A stretch of DNA of 64,000 nucleotides, taken from NCBI RefSeq assembly GCF_033807715.1, contig NC_084610.1, forward strand, positions 3,667,001 through 3,731,000. Direction: 5' to 3'. A program made the translations under genes and the position numbers. This document shows, piece after piece, positions 51,604 through 62,629 of this stretch (position 1 is its first letter; each line of letters begins with the position of its first letter). The stretch comes from Cololabis saira. Lineage: Eukaryota > Chordata > Actinopteri > Beloniformes > Belonidae. Under the pieces are notes generated by a model. The model made no database searches. It saw nothing but the letters and a program-made list of their open reading frames with translations, and was not told the DNA's origin.

Positions 51604-52109
51604 TTATGTTATGTTACTGAAATTTGACTTTCGTTTTCTCGTAACTCGACAGTCCGTCGTAAACGAAACATCTGCTCCTCCCTGTTCTCTTTTAGGGACA
51701 GTTTTGTTTTTATTTTAAGTGTATTTATTTCCTCAGACAGTATTACATTTTTCATCTCCGCTATGAATAATTGTAGTATCTTTTTCGTCGTCATATTTAT
51801 GTTTTCATGTACAACGTCAGATGTCTCTGGTAAGTTTTGGCTTCGATTCATTCTACACAGTTTGGGGGATAAATGGGGTGTAGCCTGATTTATAAAAGTG
51901 TATATTTTAGGTTTAGACCCACATTTGAAGTTCGGTGTACAGCCGAAAAGTTTCTTTAATTTCATATATAAACGTTAATGAATAAATGATGATGATAATA
52001 ATAGTAAAAAATAATTATTAGAGGCAGGGATTTCCTGGTGTGTGAGTCGTTGCTCGGAGACCGCGGTTGAATTGGTTTGATATTGGATATTGGATATTAT
52101 GAATTCAAT

Positions 52110-52841
52110 CAGTGGCGTCAATTCAGTGGAAGCTAAGGTATGGCAAGGTTACGAGTCACATTAGAGTATCAATCAACACGTCCAGCAAATACTCATCACA
52201 GAGGTCTGCTATGTAGCTGATCTGTGTGGTCAAAAAAACTGGAACTTTTTCAAATGCAGTCTCGCTCACACTGCAAAAACTCAAAATCTTACCAGGAATA
52301 TTTGTCTTATTTCTAGTTAAAATGTCTCATTTTTAGTCTCATTACACTTAAAACAAGAGTCATCGCCAGAAAAATAACTTATTTGACCATTTTCACCTTT
52401 TCAAGTACATTTTCAATTGAAATAAGTAGAAAAATCTGCCAGTGGGACAAGATTTATCTTCTTATTACAAGCAAAAAAAATGTTCTACTTATTTTAAGTG
52501 AAAATCTACTTGAAACAGATGAAAATTGTTGTTTTTTGAGTTTTTGAGTCTTGTCTTAAATGTAATGAGATTTTTCTGACTAAAAATTAGACATTTTAAC
52601 TAGAAATAAGACAAATATTCTTGTTAAGATTTTGAGTTTTTGCAGTGTAATAACTAGTGAAATCGATCATGTTGTTCTGATTTGCATTTGTAGTTATTTT
52701 ATATGTATTAAATAATAGAATAATCAATTCAAATAGACAGAGTAATTCCATAAATGTATTAAAAAAACAAACATTTACATTTCCCCCTGAAGCCGAGGTG
52801 TGGCGGCTGCCATACCTTGCCATACCCAATTGAAGCCCCTG
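52110..52841. mobile_element. hAT-type element nested in the fold-back element (TSD aattcaat/c)
   Basis: The ends are CAGTGGCGTCAATT and AATTGAAGCCCCTG, flanked by aattcaat at 52102-52109 and aattcaac at 52842-52849, seven of eight bases identical. Next to the ends are the inverted segments ggtatggcaagg and ccttgccatacc. It carries the palindromic module 52269-52647. Confidence 0.85.
52269..52647. repeat. Palindromic module (CACTGCAAAAACTCA ends)
   Basis: The ends CACTGCAAAAACTCAAAATC and GATTTTGAGTTTTTGCAGTG are perfect inverted repeats. The inner arms contain gaatatttgtcttatttcta and its complement, so the whole 379 bases can fold. The same module, shortened, occurs inside the hAT elements at 8664-9450, 50885-51603 and 60468-61213. 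Confidence 0.85.
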
Positions 52842-53219
52842 AATTCAACACCCATAAAACTTGTGATACATACCACTGATTTTGGTCATATTGCTTGTGA
52901 TGTGTTCATGGTCATCTAGACTATATATCACAAGAGAGTAATTATTATAAAGTCATATTATGGGCTGATTTAATGACGTTTAATGAATTCAACACCCATA
53001 AAACGTGTGATACATAACACCGATTGTTTTCATTAAACCTCATTAAATCAGCCCATAATATGATTTTATAATAATTACTCTCTTGTGATATATAGTCTAG
53101 ATGGCCATGAACACATCACAAGTGGTTTGACCAAAATCAGTGGTATGTATCACAAGTTTTATGGGTGTTGAATTCATAATATCCAATATCAAACCAATTC
53201 AACCGCGGTTGCTCGGAGG

Positions 53220-53747
53220 ACTCGGGCAAAGATCTGAAACTCCTCATTTCTTCTACTTGAAACTGTTTCCGGACTAAAGATACCATTAAATACCACTACA
53301 CTATTCAGAGTAATTAGTAGTAAACAGGATACTTGTACAAATACTCTCCATCACGCTGGAGTGGGTCTGAGTTTGATGTCTCTTCATTCATCTCTGATCT
53401 GGTGATCAATGTTGGTCCAGATGGATCTCAGTCATGTAGATTTCAGGTGGACCTGACTGCTCCTCTGATGAGCATCAGGGACTGGACTCCCTTTAAAACC
53501 AGCAGGACACGCTATCACTTCTATCTCTCAAAAGTAAAGAATAGCCATGAATTGTCTAAAGTACATAAAAGAAAAATAGAAACCAGAAGGTAAGATAAGA
53601 TAAGATTATTTTCATTAAAAAGATGGAAGTCTAAACAAGATCTAACAAGAAAATATTATTTAAAAACAGATAATAGAGAAGAAACTGTAGAAGCAGCTTA
53701 CTCATGTCATTTAAAGATGTGTGTATGATATTATTTCTATTTTACAG
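53220..53747 (+). other. Upstream flank of the IgSF exons
   Basis: A frame runs through 53333-53593 and ends at a gtaaga donor, but it has no hydrophobic leader and no recognisable domain. It could be 5' UTR of the IgSF gene or chance. A TAAGA repeat follows at 53590-53607. Confidence 0.3.
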
Positions 53748-55992
53748 ATGAAGCAGTGCTCTGCTACAGGGAACTGGGCTCCTCAGTGTTACTCTGTCCA
53801 GACTACGTGATTGGTCGACTCACCAGGATAACCTGGATGCATGGGTTTGACGTGGCTGTGGAGTGGTCTGGACACGAGGTCAAATGCTATCCTATTTTTG
53901 AAGGTACATTCACACATTATTTAACTTGAAAGTAAAGTTCAACAACCAAGGAAAGAAGGTCTGGGTGTCAGCTCAGCCTTGCGGCTATCCCTAGGCTCTG
54001 CGTTGGTGAAACGCGGAACCATAAATCAGCCTGCAGTGTGTTCTGTTCTGAACTTCTCTATTGTGGTCATTTTGCTGCGACGTATGGTCCCTCCGGGTCC
54101 CTCCGGGACCCTCCGCCGTTCATTGTTGTGTCTAAAAATGATGCGCAGTGCCCACCCAATCAGAAACGGAACAGATATTCTGTGATATTTTTTTATATGT
54201 GATATTTTTTATGGCGCTCTTCCGTGTTTACTCTGCTTTGGTTGTTATAACCATAGACATATATACATATGTATATGTATATATGTCTATGGTTATAACA
54301 CCGCCCCCAGCCCCGCCACCAGCCCTTGACGTAAGCACGTAGCTCCCAACGTAACGTCGTTCTTTTCCTAGACCAGCAAAGAGTTGGTTCTTGTCTAGCA
54401 CCAGTTTTGAGAGCCAGGAGCCGGTGCTTAGGCTGTGTAAAACCAAAGAACTGGTGCTAAGTCTGGCTCTAGCGCAGAACCAGCCCTGGAACCAGCTTGG
54501 TGTAAAAGGGGTATCAATGAGGTTACGGGGAGTGGGGGGGTCAAGGGGGATTGTTTCTTTTCACTTTTTAATGTAAAGAACTTTGTGTTGCACCTTACCT
54601 GCATGAAAAGTGCTATTTAAATAAATAAAAGTTGAAGTTGAAAACAAATAAAATAATGACAAATAATATTTATGGCAGTTAAAGTCATCATCAGATTGTA
54701 ATTAAGGTCTGCACCAGTGTGTTAATGACCGTCGTTTGTATCAGGATGTGATGAAGCAGGGAAACATGTACAACTTTCAGGACACCAACCCCCGAGGACC
54801 AGGATTTTTCTTCAGTAAATAATAGAATAGTGTAACTTGTCATGTTTTGTGAGAGCAAAAGAAAAATGAACGGAAGCTACTTTCTATCTCACTTGACTGT
54901 GTGGGAATTTTTCATGTCTTAAAAACCAGTGCAGTGAAGACAAATTACACTAAAACACTTTAATGATGGAATATCTTTCATATGTTCAGGCCACTGTTCC
55001 TTGAATACAATATCTGGATGTCTGACGCTCTCCAACCTGACTCCTGATCACAGCGGCCGCTACACACCAAAGATCAACGGCAAATGGAAAACCCCCACTG
55101 AAATCAAGGTCATCTGTAACTGGAGGAATTCTGACTCTAGTTTGCTGATTTTGTTTGCTTTTCATCTGATTTCAACAACATTTTCATTTGCTCTCTTCCT
55201 GTCAGCTCCAGTCCCCATCCCACTGTTTCCTCAGACTGCAACGATGAAAAGACCCACTGTGATCTGACCTGTGAAGGCATCATCACTGATGACCATGGAC
55301 CAGTTGAGTTGTTGTGGAGACTTGGTGTCAAGAATTTTCCTGGAAACAAGACGTTAAAAATAACACAGGTACAGTCAGAATGTTGTTTGTGGGTGAAAAG
55401 GATCATTGATGAACAAAATGTTGATAGATAATCATCTGCAGATTTCTTCATTTATTTATCCAAATATTCCAACAGCAGGTGATGTAAACTCAGAATACTT
55501 TGCGTCTGTTTTTTAGTCAAAATGTGAATAAAGTTTAGAGCGAAACTTTTGAGTTCTTTGCATGGACAAAAAAGTTTAAAAGTTGTGTATCTTACATTTT
55601 ATAGGAGAACCGGGGCCGTTTCATCAGCTGTGCGTTGGTAAACCCTGTCAGCTTTAAGCAGAGTGAAAGCCTGCGCAACCCTCTAGTCTGGAGTGAGTTT
55701 TCACACATCAGTGGTTATTTGTTCACGTCATCAATTTTGTCAGAGGAGTCGAGGTGTGATTAAACATTGAAATACACTGTAATCAAATGTAAATGTTTTT
55801 TTTTTGTAGGATATAGAGTTGATTCAACCCCGGTTATAGCTGGAGTTTTGACTGGCCTGGGTGCCCTGGTCCTGGGTCTCGTGGTTTTCCTGGTTTTCAT
55901 GTGGGCTCGGAAACGAAGTAAGTTCTCACAAAACCATGGCATTTGTAAAATGAAATATGCTTCAGTCTGTCATCATTATAAACACATACATG

Positions 55993-56057
<65 letters not shown>

Positions 56058-58550
56058 TTTATAAATATACAGTATATGTTAAACAGTATATGTTAAACTT
56101 GAGTATAAACTAAACTGAAGATGAGGATACCAGAGACAGATGAAGTTTAAACCACCACAACTAAATACATCAGATCATTTTATTTCCTCGTGAGGAACTT
56201 TAGACCTTAAAATAATGATTTTAACAAACAGGGAGGGAAATATTCTTTTACTTTCATTTTATATGTAAAAACATTTTAATAAAATAACAACATTCAACAG
56301 GTTAAATGTTTGAATCAAACAAAGTGCTGAAATGCGTCAGGGATGATACCTGCTTAGGTTACAGAACAGAATTGGATTGTTTTCTTAAATCAAAAGTTAT
56401 TTAAAAAAAAATCCATTATAAAAACCTGCTTTGCTCTCCTTTAGATTAACTTAATAAACCTTAAAAAGGCTCATCTTAATTTAAACCAGATTCCTACGTT
56501 GGAAACATCCTTTTCTCCCGTCAGTGGAACAGAGTGAAGTTTCATGTCGTCATGTTCAGCGACTTCAGGGTTCATGTTTCTTCATCATGTGGCAGACATA
56601 CGAATCTGTTAAATCCACCGCCTGTAAATAAATCATAAATCACATATTAAATCATCTGTGCTCTTATTTAAGGTTATTTCAGTTTTATTTCTCACCTCTG
56701 AAGTGATTCATGCTTCTCTACTGACACACAACCGTAGATCCAGCGCATTATAATGTAATTAAATGATAACAATTATAGCCCCAACGAGTCCACATTTTAG
56801 AAGCTGATTCAAGCCTCTCATGACGGTTCCTTAAATTCTTGACATAAATGTGTCGTATCAACAGTGTTGCTGCTGAATTCAATGTTATTGACAGAAACCA
56901 AACTAATTAATTAGCTCACAATATAACAACCACAACTAGTCACAATTACAACAATAATTAAGCACCGGACTCTGCATTGCTGCAATCTCAAACCTCATCT
57001 ACACACCCCGTACAGTCCCCCCTCCCCCTTTTTTTTTTTTTTTTTTTTTTCTTCCCCCACTTATTTTATTTTGCATGTACCATACTCATGTACTGACAGC
57101 ACTGTAATGTTCAACTATTTAACTATTTATTACTATTTATCATGTTTTACAGCAGATACAACATAGCACTACAGCACTTTAGTTTACAAACCATCCATTT
57201 CCCCAGCACAGGTTTTATCGTCATTTTTATTGTGAATGCATATGCCATGTTATATTGTGCTTATTGTCTTATATTGTCTTATAGTGTGCTATATTGTTGA
57301 CTTTTTTGATTATTATAATTATTGTTGTTGTTATTATGACTTTTGCTGATTACATCTGGCAGGGGGACTACCGATGTAAATCAGCCTATGGCTGCAATCT
57401 GGGTGCATCTACATTTTATTTTTTTATTAAAAGAAAATGTTGCCTGATGTACACTGTCCCTACCAAAATAAATACATTGAAATTGAACCAGTGTGACTTT
57501 GTGGTTTTAAATCTTTGACAGAGGAGAAGCTGAAAGCTGATGAACAGAACAAGACGGGAAGGAAAGAACCTGGTGAGTAAAATGTTTTCTCATCCAACAG
57601 AAAAAACCTCAGCACCAAATATACACAAAAGCTGTAGTTTTAGTTTATAAATCATGACTCTTGTGTAATTTGGGTCATTTCTGCTTAAAAACACTACAGA
57701 CTTCTTTTTATGCAACTGCATCTGTAACAAACTGGAAGTGTTTCAGATATTTGATGCTTGTTTTTATTGTTTCAAAGGGCTGATATCATCAATGTTAGCA
57801 GACAAACAAACACTACCCAGGGATGAACAACAGATCTGGTGAGAAAACCTTTGTCAAAGAGAGTCGATGATCAGATCCATGACTGGAAGGGTTAATTAAT
57901 GATTGACCATCATTAATTAATTTCCTTTCTCGGATTTATAAAGTATTTTTGAATTTGAATTGAATTAACAGAGTTGTTTGCTTTGAAGCCTCTGATCAGT
58001 TGGGCGATGTCTGCTCGTATGTGAGGTTATTTATCACCTATTATGGGATTTATTTTGTTTTTTTTTAAGCTTCTGCACAAGATAGAAAACTTTTTTTCTC
58101 TTAGAGATCAACTTGCTCCACGTATGTACGATTGCTCACCATCTAAGTACTCGCACTCTACAAGCTTATCCGCCACGTAGCCATTAGGAATGGGTGATAT
58201 TTTACCATTCATGGTATACCGTCAAAAAAATTCTCCATGGTAAGAATTTGTCATCTTGCGGTAAAAATGATAAATTCCCGTTGATGTTTTTGTGTAAAGC
58301 TGATTTATAGTTCTGCGTTAAATCCATGCACAACGTACATGAAGGAAGGAAGGAAGGAAGGAAGGAAGGAAGGAAGGAAGGAAGGAAGGAAGGAAGGAAG
58401 GAAGGAAGGAAGGAAGGAAGGAAGGAAGGAAGGAAGGAAGGAAGGAAGGAAGGAAGGAAGGAAGGAAGGAAGGAAGGAGCCACAAAGAAAGAAAGAAAGA
58501 AAGAAATGAGCCTGAAAGAAAGAAAAAAAGAAAGAAAGAAATGAGCCTGA

Positions 58551-58642
<92 letters not shown>

Positions 58643-58728
58643 AAAATCCCCGTTGATACGTGTGTGTATGAGCATGAAAGAAAGGAAGAAAGATATGAGC
58701 CTGAAAGAAAGAAAGAAAGAAATGAGCC

Positions 58729-58771
<43 letters not shown>

Positions 58772-58867
58772 AAAAAGAAAGAAAGTAATGAGCATGAAAG
58801 AAAGAAAGAAAGAAAGAAAGTAATGAGCAAGAAAGAAAGAAAGAAAGAAAGAAAGTAATGAGCATGA

Positions 58868-58945
<78 letters not shown>

Positions 58946-60184
58946 AATTCCCGTTGATACGTTTTTGTGTAACAAACATGGCGGATCTGAGAGCGAGATA
59001 GATTTATAGTTACAAAGGTGGAGTTGAATTGGTATTTTTTTTATCGCCATTTTTATCGTTATCGGGATAAATGCCAGAAATTATCATGATCATTTTTTTA
59101 GTCCAGACCGCCCATCCCTAGTAGCCATGTATTTGCTTGGTCTCCTGTGCCTGCTGTCAGGAAAATACCCAAAGTTACTGGCACTCTACAATAAAACAGG
59201 AGATGTAGAGACAAACTGCCTTTGGTGTCATTGTTGTTAACTATATACAACAAAATTGTAGGTACCCTTCTAAAGATGCATTAAAAAAACTAATATTGAT
59301 GTAGAAAACATAAAACTGGAAAACAAGGAATGTCCCAGTGTAACGTTTTATTGTTGAATCTTTGACGAACCAACAGTTGATCTGGAGCTGATGAAGAAGA
59401 CTGATGATGGACAGGAGATGATGTAGGACACTGTGGATGATGACGGCAATGACAACAGTGGAGCTGGTGAGTAAATGTTTTCTCATCCAACAGGACATCA
59501 AATCTCAGCACCACATTTACTACACGCTGACTTTGATATTTATGCCGCGTTCCATTTGACCTCGGAAGTGGGGATTTCCCAGTTCCCAGTCGGAATTTTC
59601 AACTGGAACGCCCCTCAAAGTGGGATTTCCCACTGGGAAAGTGGGAGAGTCTTCACCACCCCCGAGTTACCATTCCAAGATGGCTGCCCCGGTTGTAAAC
59701 AGTAGAAGAGAGCTCTGTAATAATTCGTAGCACTTCATTCTAGTTTTGGTCACACTAAATCAGTCGTATACAAATATTGTTCGGCATATATATGCTGCTA
59801 TAGTGTAATTTACATTTTTCATGTGGTATATGCGAACTACAAACTTGTTTACCTACTTTGTAACTGGAACGCTGATAACTCGGCTGTGACGTCATTCCCA
59901 GTTCCGAGTTCCGACTTCCGAGGTAAATGGAACGCAGCATTAGACCCCAAATTATTACAAAGTGAGACAAAAATGCATATTCTTTTGTTTAAACCTATTT
60001 ACCAAATACAACCCCAACTACAAATAAGTTGGAATGCCGTGTAAAATGTAATAAAACAAAATGTAATGATTTGCAAATCTCATCTACCGGGATTTTATTC
60101 CCAGTAGAACATAAACAACATATCAGATGTTGAAACTGAGATGTTTTTCTCATAATTTGTTTTCCTTCAGAACCAGATCACTAG
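53748..60184 (+). CDS. CD2/SLAM-like immunoglobulin-superfamily receptor, possibly decaying (incomplete 5' end)
   Basis: Exons supported by GT-AG sites: 53748-53903 and 54990-55115 (first Ig domain), 55206- or 55235-55368 and 55605-55692 (second), 55810-55917 (membrane), 57522-57572 and 59377-59466 (tail), 60171-60184 (end). Domain 1 (LGSSVLLCPD, TRITWMHGFDVAVEW, LTPDHSGRYTPKINGKW) lacks the usual F-strand cysteine, and domain 2 (CDLTCEG ... FISCALVNPVS) has paired cysteines; both are marks of the CD2/SLAM family of leukocyte adhesion receptors. The membrane segment is VIAGVLTGLGALVLGLVVFL followed by a basic stop-transfer. The tail has no tyrosine, so no ITSM is visible. Oddities: no signal-peptide exon found; the frame slips at the natural acceptor 55205 but is restored at 55234; TAG at 59424-59426 stops the tail early although a good donor and final exon follow. 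It may be a pseudogene or use alternative splicing. Confidence 0.75.
53985..54660. repeat. Mixed repeat fragments in the intron within Ig domain 1
   Basis: Includes a Harbinger-like end (ggctctgcgttggtgaaacg ... ggaaccataaatcagcc, 53993-54033), a perfect 26-bp-arm AT palindrome (54244-54299) and a region with repeated accag/ctggt units (54370-54515) ending ggtgtaaaaggggtatc. A LINE-like tail with aataaataaaagttgaagtt ends near 54640. Confidence 0.55.
55998..56056. repeat. (TA)n microsatellite
   Basis: About 59 bases of alternating TA in the intron after the membrane exon of the IgSF gene. Confidence 0.95.
56057..57521 (+). other. IgSF intron after the membrane exon, no gene recognised
   Basis: AT-rich with a T-run at 57029-57050. 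The part at about 57100-57480, ending ccaaaataaatacattgaaa, looks like a LINE 3' end, but no RT motifs are visible. Confidence 0.45.
58185..59120. mobile_element. hAT-type element with giant GGAA/GAAA tract (TSD gtagccat)
   Basis: The ends TAGGAATGGGTGATATTTTA and CCGCCCATCCCTA are flanked by identical gtagccat at 58177-58184 and 59121-59128. Inside, 58341-58477 is almost pure GGAA, and 58483-58942 is GAAA broken by atgagcctgaaa-type units. The long frames here (FFLS or KERK repeats) are artefacts of the microsatellite. A Harbinger-like end fragment (gctgatttatagttctgcg) is at 58300. Confidence 0.92.
59545..59939. mobile_element. PIF/ISL2EU-like element, longer relative of 1501-1697
   Basis: The ends GCCGCGTTCCATTTGACCTC and GAGGTAAATGGAACGCAGC are inverted repeats with AT on both outer sides. 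The first 170 bases match 1501-1697. No transposase frame. Confidence 0.65.
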
Positions 60185-60467
60185 AAGGAGAAGCAGCTGC
60201 TGAGGACCAGAGGATAAACCTCCACCCTGCTGAACCTCATCATCTTCAGGACTTCACTGCTGAGAGCTTTACTCAGTGTTCCTGCTGCTTAACAGCTGTT
60301 TGATTTCATGATTCTTCTTTTTATTGTGGAGATGTTACATTTAGTGTTCAATCAAGATTTTAGAATTTTGTATTTTAAACTTTTCAAACGTGTTATTACT
60401 CAGCTACTCCTTTCATGTCTGTCTGACTTCAGTGCTCTTTATTTTACCTCTGAAGTTTTAGTCACGG
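60185..60467 (+). other. 3' UTR of the IgSF gene
   Basis: Sequence after the final stop, matched from 60278 on by the orphan copy at 49719. It is cut by the hAT element at 60468. No hexamer is seen before the insertion; an AATAAA at about 60501 lies inside the transposon and might be used. Confidence 0.5.
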
Positions 60468-61213
60468 CAGGGGCGAAAATCCCGTTTCATAGTTGGGGGG
60501 GACAATAAACAGTAAAATTTTAGAGAATAAATCCAGGGGGGGACAAGGAATACAAGTTTTAGCCTTCCTTTAATACAGCATTTTGACATTTTCAACTCTA
60601 TCTCGCAAACAGGCAGAAGACCTTTCTTAGAGCAATACAAAACAATGGTATTAGGTGGAAGGTGCAATAATACAGCACATCTGACATAATACACTGATAC
60701 AAAAACCCAAAATCTTAACAAGAATATTTGTCTTATTTCTAGTTAAAATGTCTCATTTTTAGTTAAAAAAAATCTCATTACACTTAAAACAAGACTCATC
60801 ACTGGAAAAAACAACAATTTTCACCTGTTTCAAGTAGATTTTCACTTAAAATAAGTAGAAAAATCTGCCAGCGGAACAAGATTGTTTTGCTTGTAATGAG
60901 AAGATAAATCTTGTTCCACTGGCAGATTTTTCTACTTATTTCAAGTGAAAATTTACTCGAAACAGGTGAAAATTGTCAAATAACAAGTTATTTTTCTGGT
61001 GATGACTCTTGTTTTAAGTGTAATTAGATTTTACTGTTTATTATTATTTTCGATTTCGGTTTCGGCCACAAATTTTCATTTTGGTGCATCACTACTAAAT
61101 ACTACTGCATTGTTCCAAAATTATTAATTCTGTCTCAAATTATTCTAGGGGGGGACAGCTTTACTAATGGGGGAGACTTGTCCCCCCTGTCCCCCCCGGG
61201 ATTTTCGCCCCTG
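60468..61213. mobile_element. hAT-type element in the IgSF 3' flank (TSD agtcacgg)
   Basis: The 17-bp ends CAGGGGCGAAAATCCCG and CGGGATTTTCGCCCCTG are perfect inverted repeats, flanked by identical agtcacgg at 60460-60467 and 61214-61221. It contains a shortened palindromic module (about 60692-61025) and a fragment of the 33481-33985 family near its right end. It interrupts the segment duplicated at 49719-50270, so it inserted after that duplication or only in this copy. Confidence 0.93.
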
Positions 61214-61689
61214 AGTCACGGGACTAGAACCTGGACGAGCTGCCAGAGACCATAAGTCAGATCATCACAGAGAGCAGCTATCCACCTGTACGTCAAGAGT
61301 GAGCGAGACATCAGCTCACTAATCCACCTCACTGGGATTTAAAGCAGAGATATCGCAATGTTATTTGAGTTAGTGTCAGAAAGTCTTTCTTAGTTACTTT
61401 AATTTGAAATCCACACATTAGCGATATCACTTCCTTTCTGAGCACATATCTACTGACACCCCAAGTGTATCTGTCTGCGACCTGCAAGACGCCTCAGTCC
61501 TTCAGGCTGCAGACAGACCCTACTCGTTGTGTGCAAAGGCAAAAGTAAGTATAATATGCACTATTAAGATATTCTCAAACTTGCCTAGACATTGAATAGT
61601 TAAACTGCCTGAATATACTGTGTTTATGTGCATGTTGAATACATCTGTGTTAATTTCAGTAGTTAACGAGTTTAGATATTATTTTGTTA

Positions 61690-62180
61690 ATAACTCAAGT
61701 TCATAGTTATTCAACCCGACAGGTTAGGAAACTTCATCTTCCATTGTATAACATCCCGTGGTCAGATTTCTATTAAATACTGTGCAGTTATCATTTGGAA
61801 CAATTAAATACATTTAATTGATTTATCTTTGTCACTGTCCATGTACAAAAAGAAACTTAAGAATGCTCTGCTCTCTAAATCATTTGATTTAGAATAATAG
61901 GACCCCCTATTTTTTTTCACTTTTTCCTTTACAAGAAATGTTCAGTTTTTGGATTGAATATGTAATTGATATTTTTATATTTCTTAATATTTTAACTTTA
62001 GTATATTGTTTGGGTGTGGTTTTCATATACGCCTATATATGCTTCTAACCACTGCTCACACATATTTCTTCTTCTTGTTGTTTTGTTTTTAAAATATTTT
62101 CCTTATGTGAATTTTTTTTCTGTTTTTTTGTTGTTTTTTTTCTTTATCCTTGTATTTGTGTGAAACAAAATAAATGAAGA
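61690..62180 (+). pseudogene. LINE reverse-transcriptase tail and 3' UTR remnant
   Basis: A frame near 61795-61897 reads LSLSLSMYKKKLKNALLSKS and then stops, like the extreme C-terminus of fish LINE polyproteins (FKKxLK...). An AT-rich 3' region follows, ending aaaataaatgaagaaagaac. It is broken by stops upstream. Confidence 0.5.
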
Positions 62181-62629
62181 AAGAACATGACATTGCAATC
62201 AGCTCTTCTTGCAGTGTGATGTCTATGCAGCTTTAAACTATATTCCGGTTGTTCCCTTACATTATCTATTTCTATCAGTGCAGCTTATTCAGCCTCTTTA
62301 AGTGTTAATTCTACCGCTGTTCATTCGTCCCTCACTGAGAGGAAGAGGTGTAGTTGCGGTCTGCGTCCACTAGATGGAGCCACAGACCGACACATTCATT
62401 CAAATCTATCATTTCAATACTAACCTTTTAAGTGACTGCATTTTTGTTGATTCATTGCGTATTTGGTGTATTAAATTAATCTTTTCCCAACCAAAAATGT
62501 ACATGTTTATAATTTGGTTATTCATACAATTGTACAGCGTTAATATCGTTTGTATTTTGTTTCTTGTGTTCTCCGAACCGTAGTTGGGAGAACGGTGATT
62601 AGTTAATCCCCGGCCCGGACCCTTTAGCT

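Larger units (their letters stand above)
52061..53208. mobile_element. Long fold-back element, MULE-like, with two nested insertions
   Basis: The outer ends are CCGCGGTTGAATTGGTTTGA and its complement TCAAACCAATTCAACCGCGG. Arms continue for about 190 bases (52842-52990 mirrors 53020-53175). The flanks are ttgctcggaga (52050-52060) and ttgctcggagg (53209-53219), a target duplication of 10-11 bases that points to a Mutator-like element. The left arm is split by the hAT element 52110-52841. Confidence 0.75.

Noticed and set aside
51609..51965. Reverse-strand frame of 118 codons next to a hAT element
   Set aside because: No recognisable domain, AT-driven composition, no splice or promoter context; left out as probable chance.
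53333..53593. Frame proposed as the first exon of the IgSF gene
   Set aside because: No hydrophobic leader and no Ig similarity; retained only as possible 5' UTR.
57828..57839. Extra small tail exon of the IgSF gene near 57822-57839
   Set aside because: Phases could be made to fit (GMNNRS), but an 18-base match with weak acceptor is not enough support.
58202..59050. Long reverse-strand open frame of 282 codons
   Set aside because: It is translated GGAA/GAAA microsatellite (FFLSFFLS and PSFLPSFL repeats) inside a hAT element, open in several frames on both strands; not a gene.
53748..60184. CD28/CTLA4/ICOS orthologue, suggested by the position beyond abi2 as in mammals
   Set aside because: The gene has two Ig domains with CD2/SLAM-type cysteine layout and no MYPPPY-type motif, whereas CD28-family members have a single V domain.
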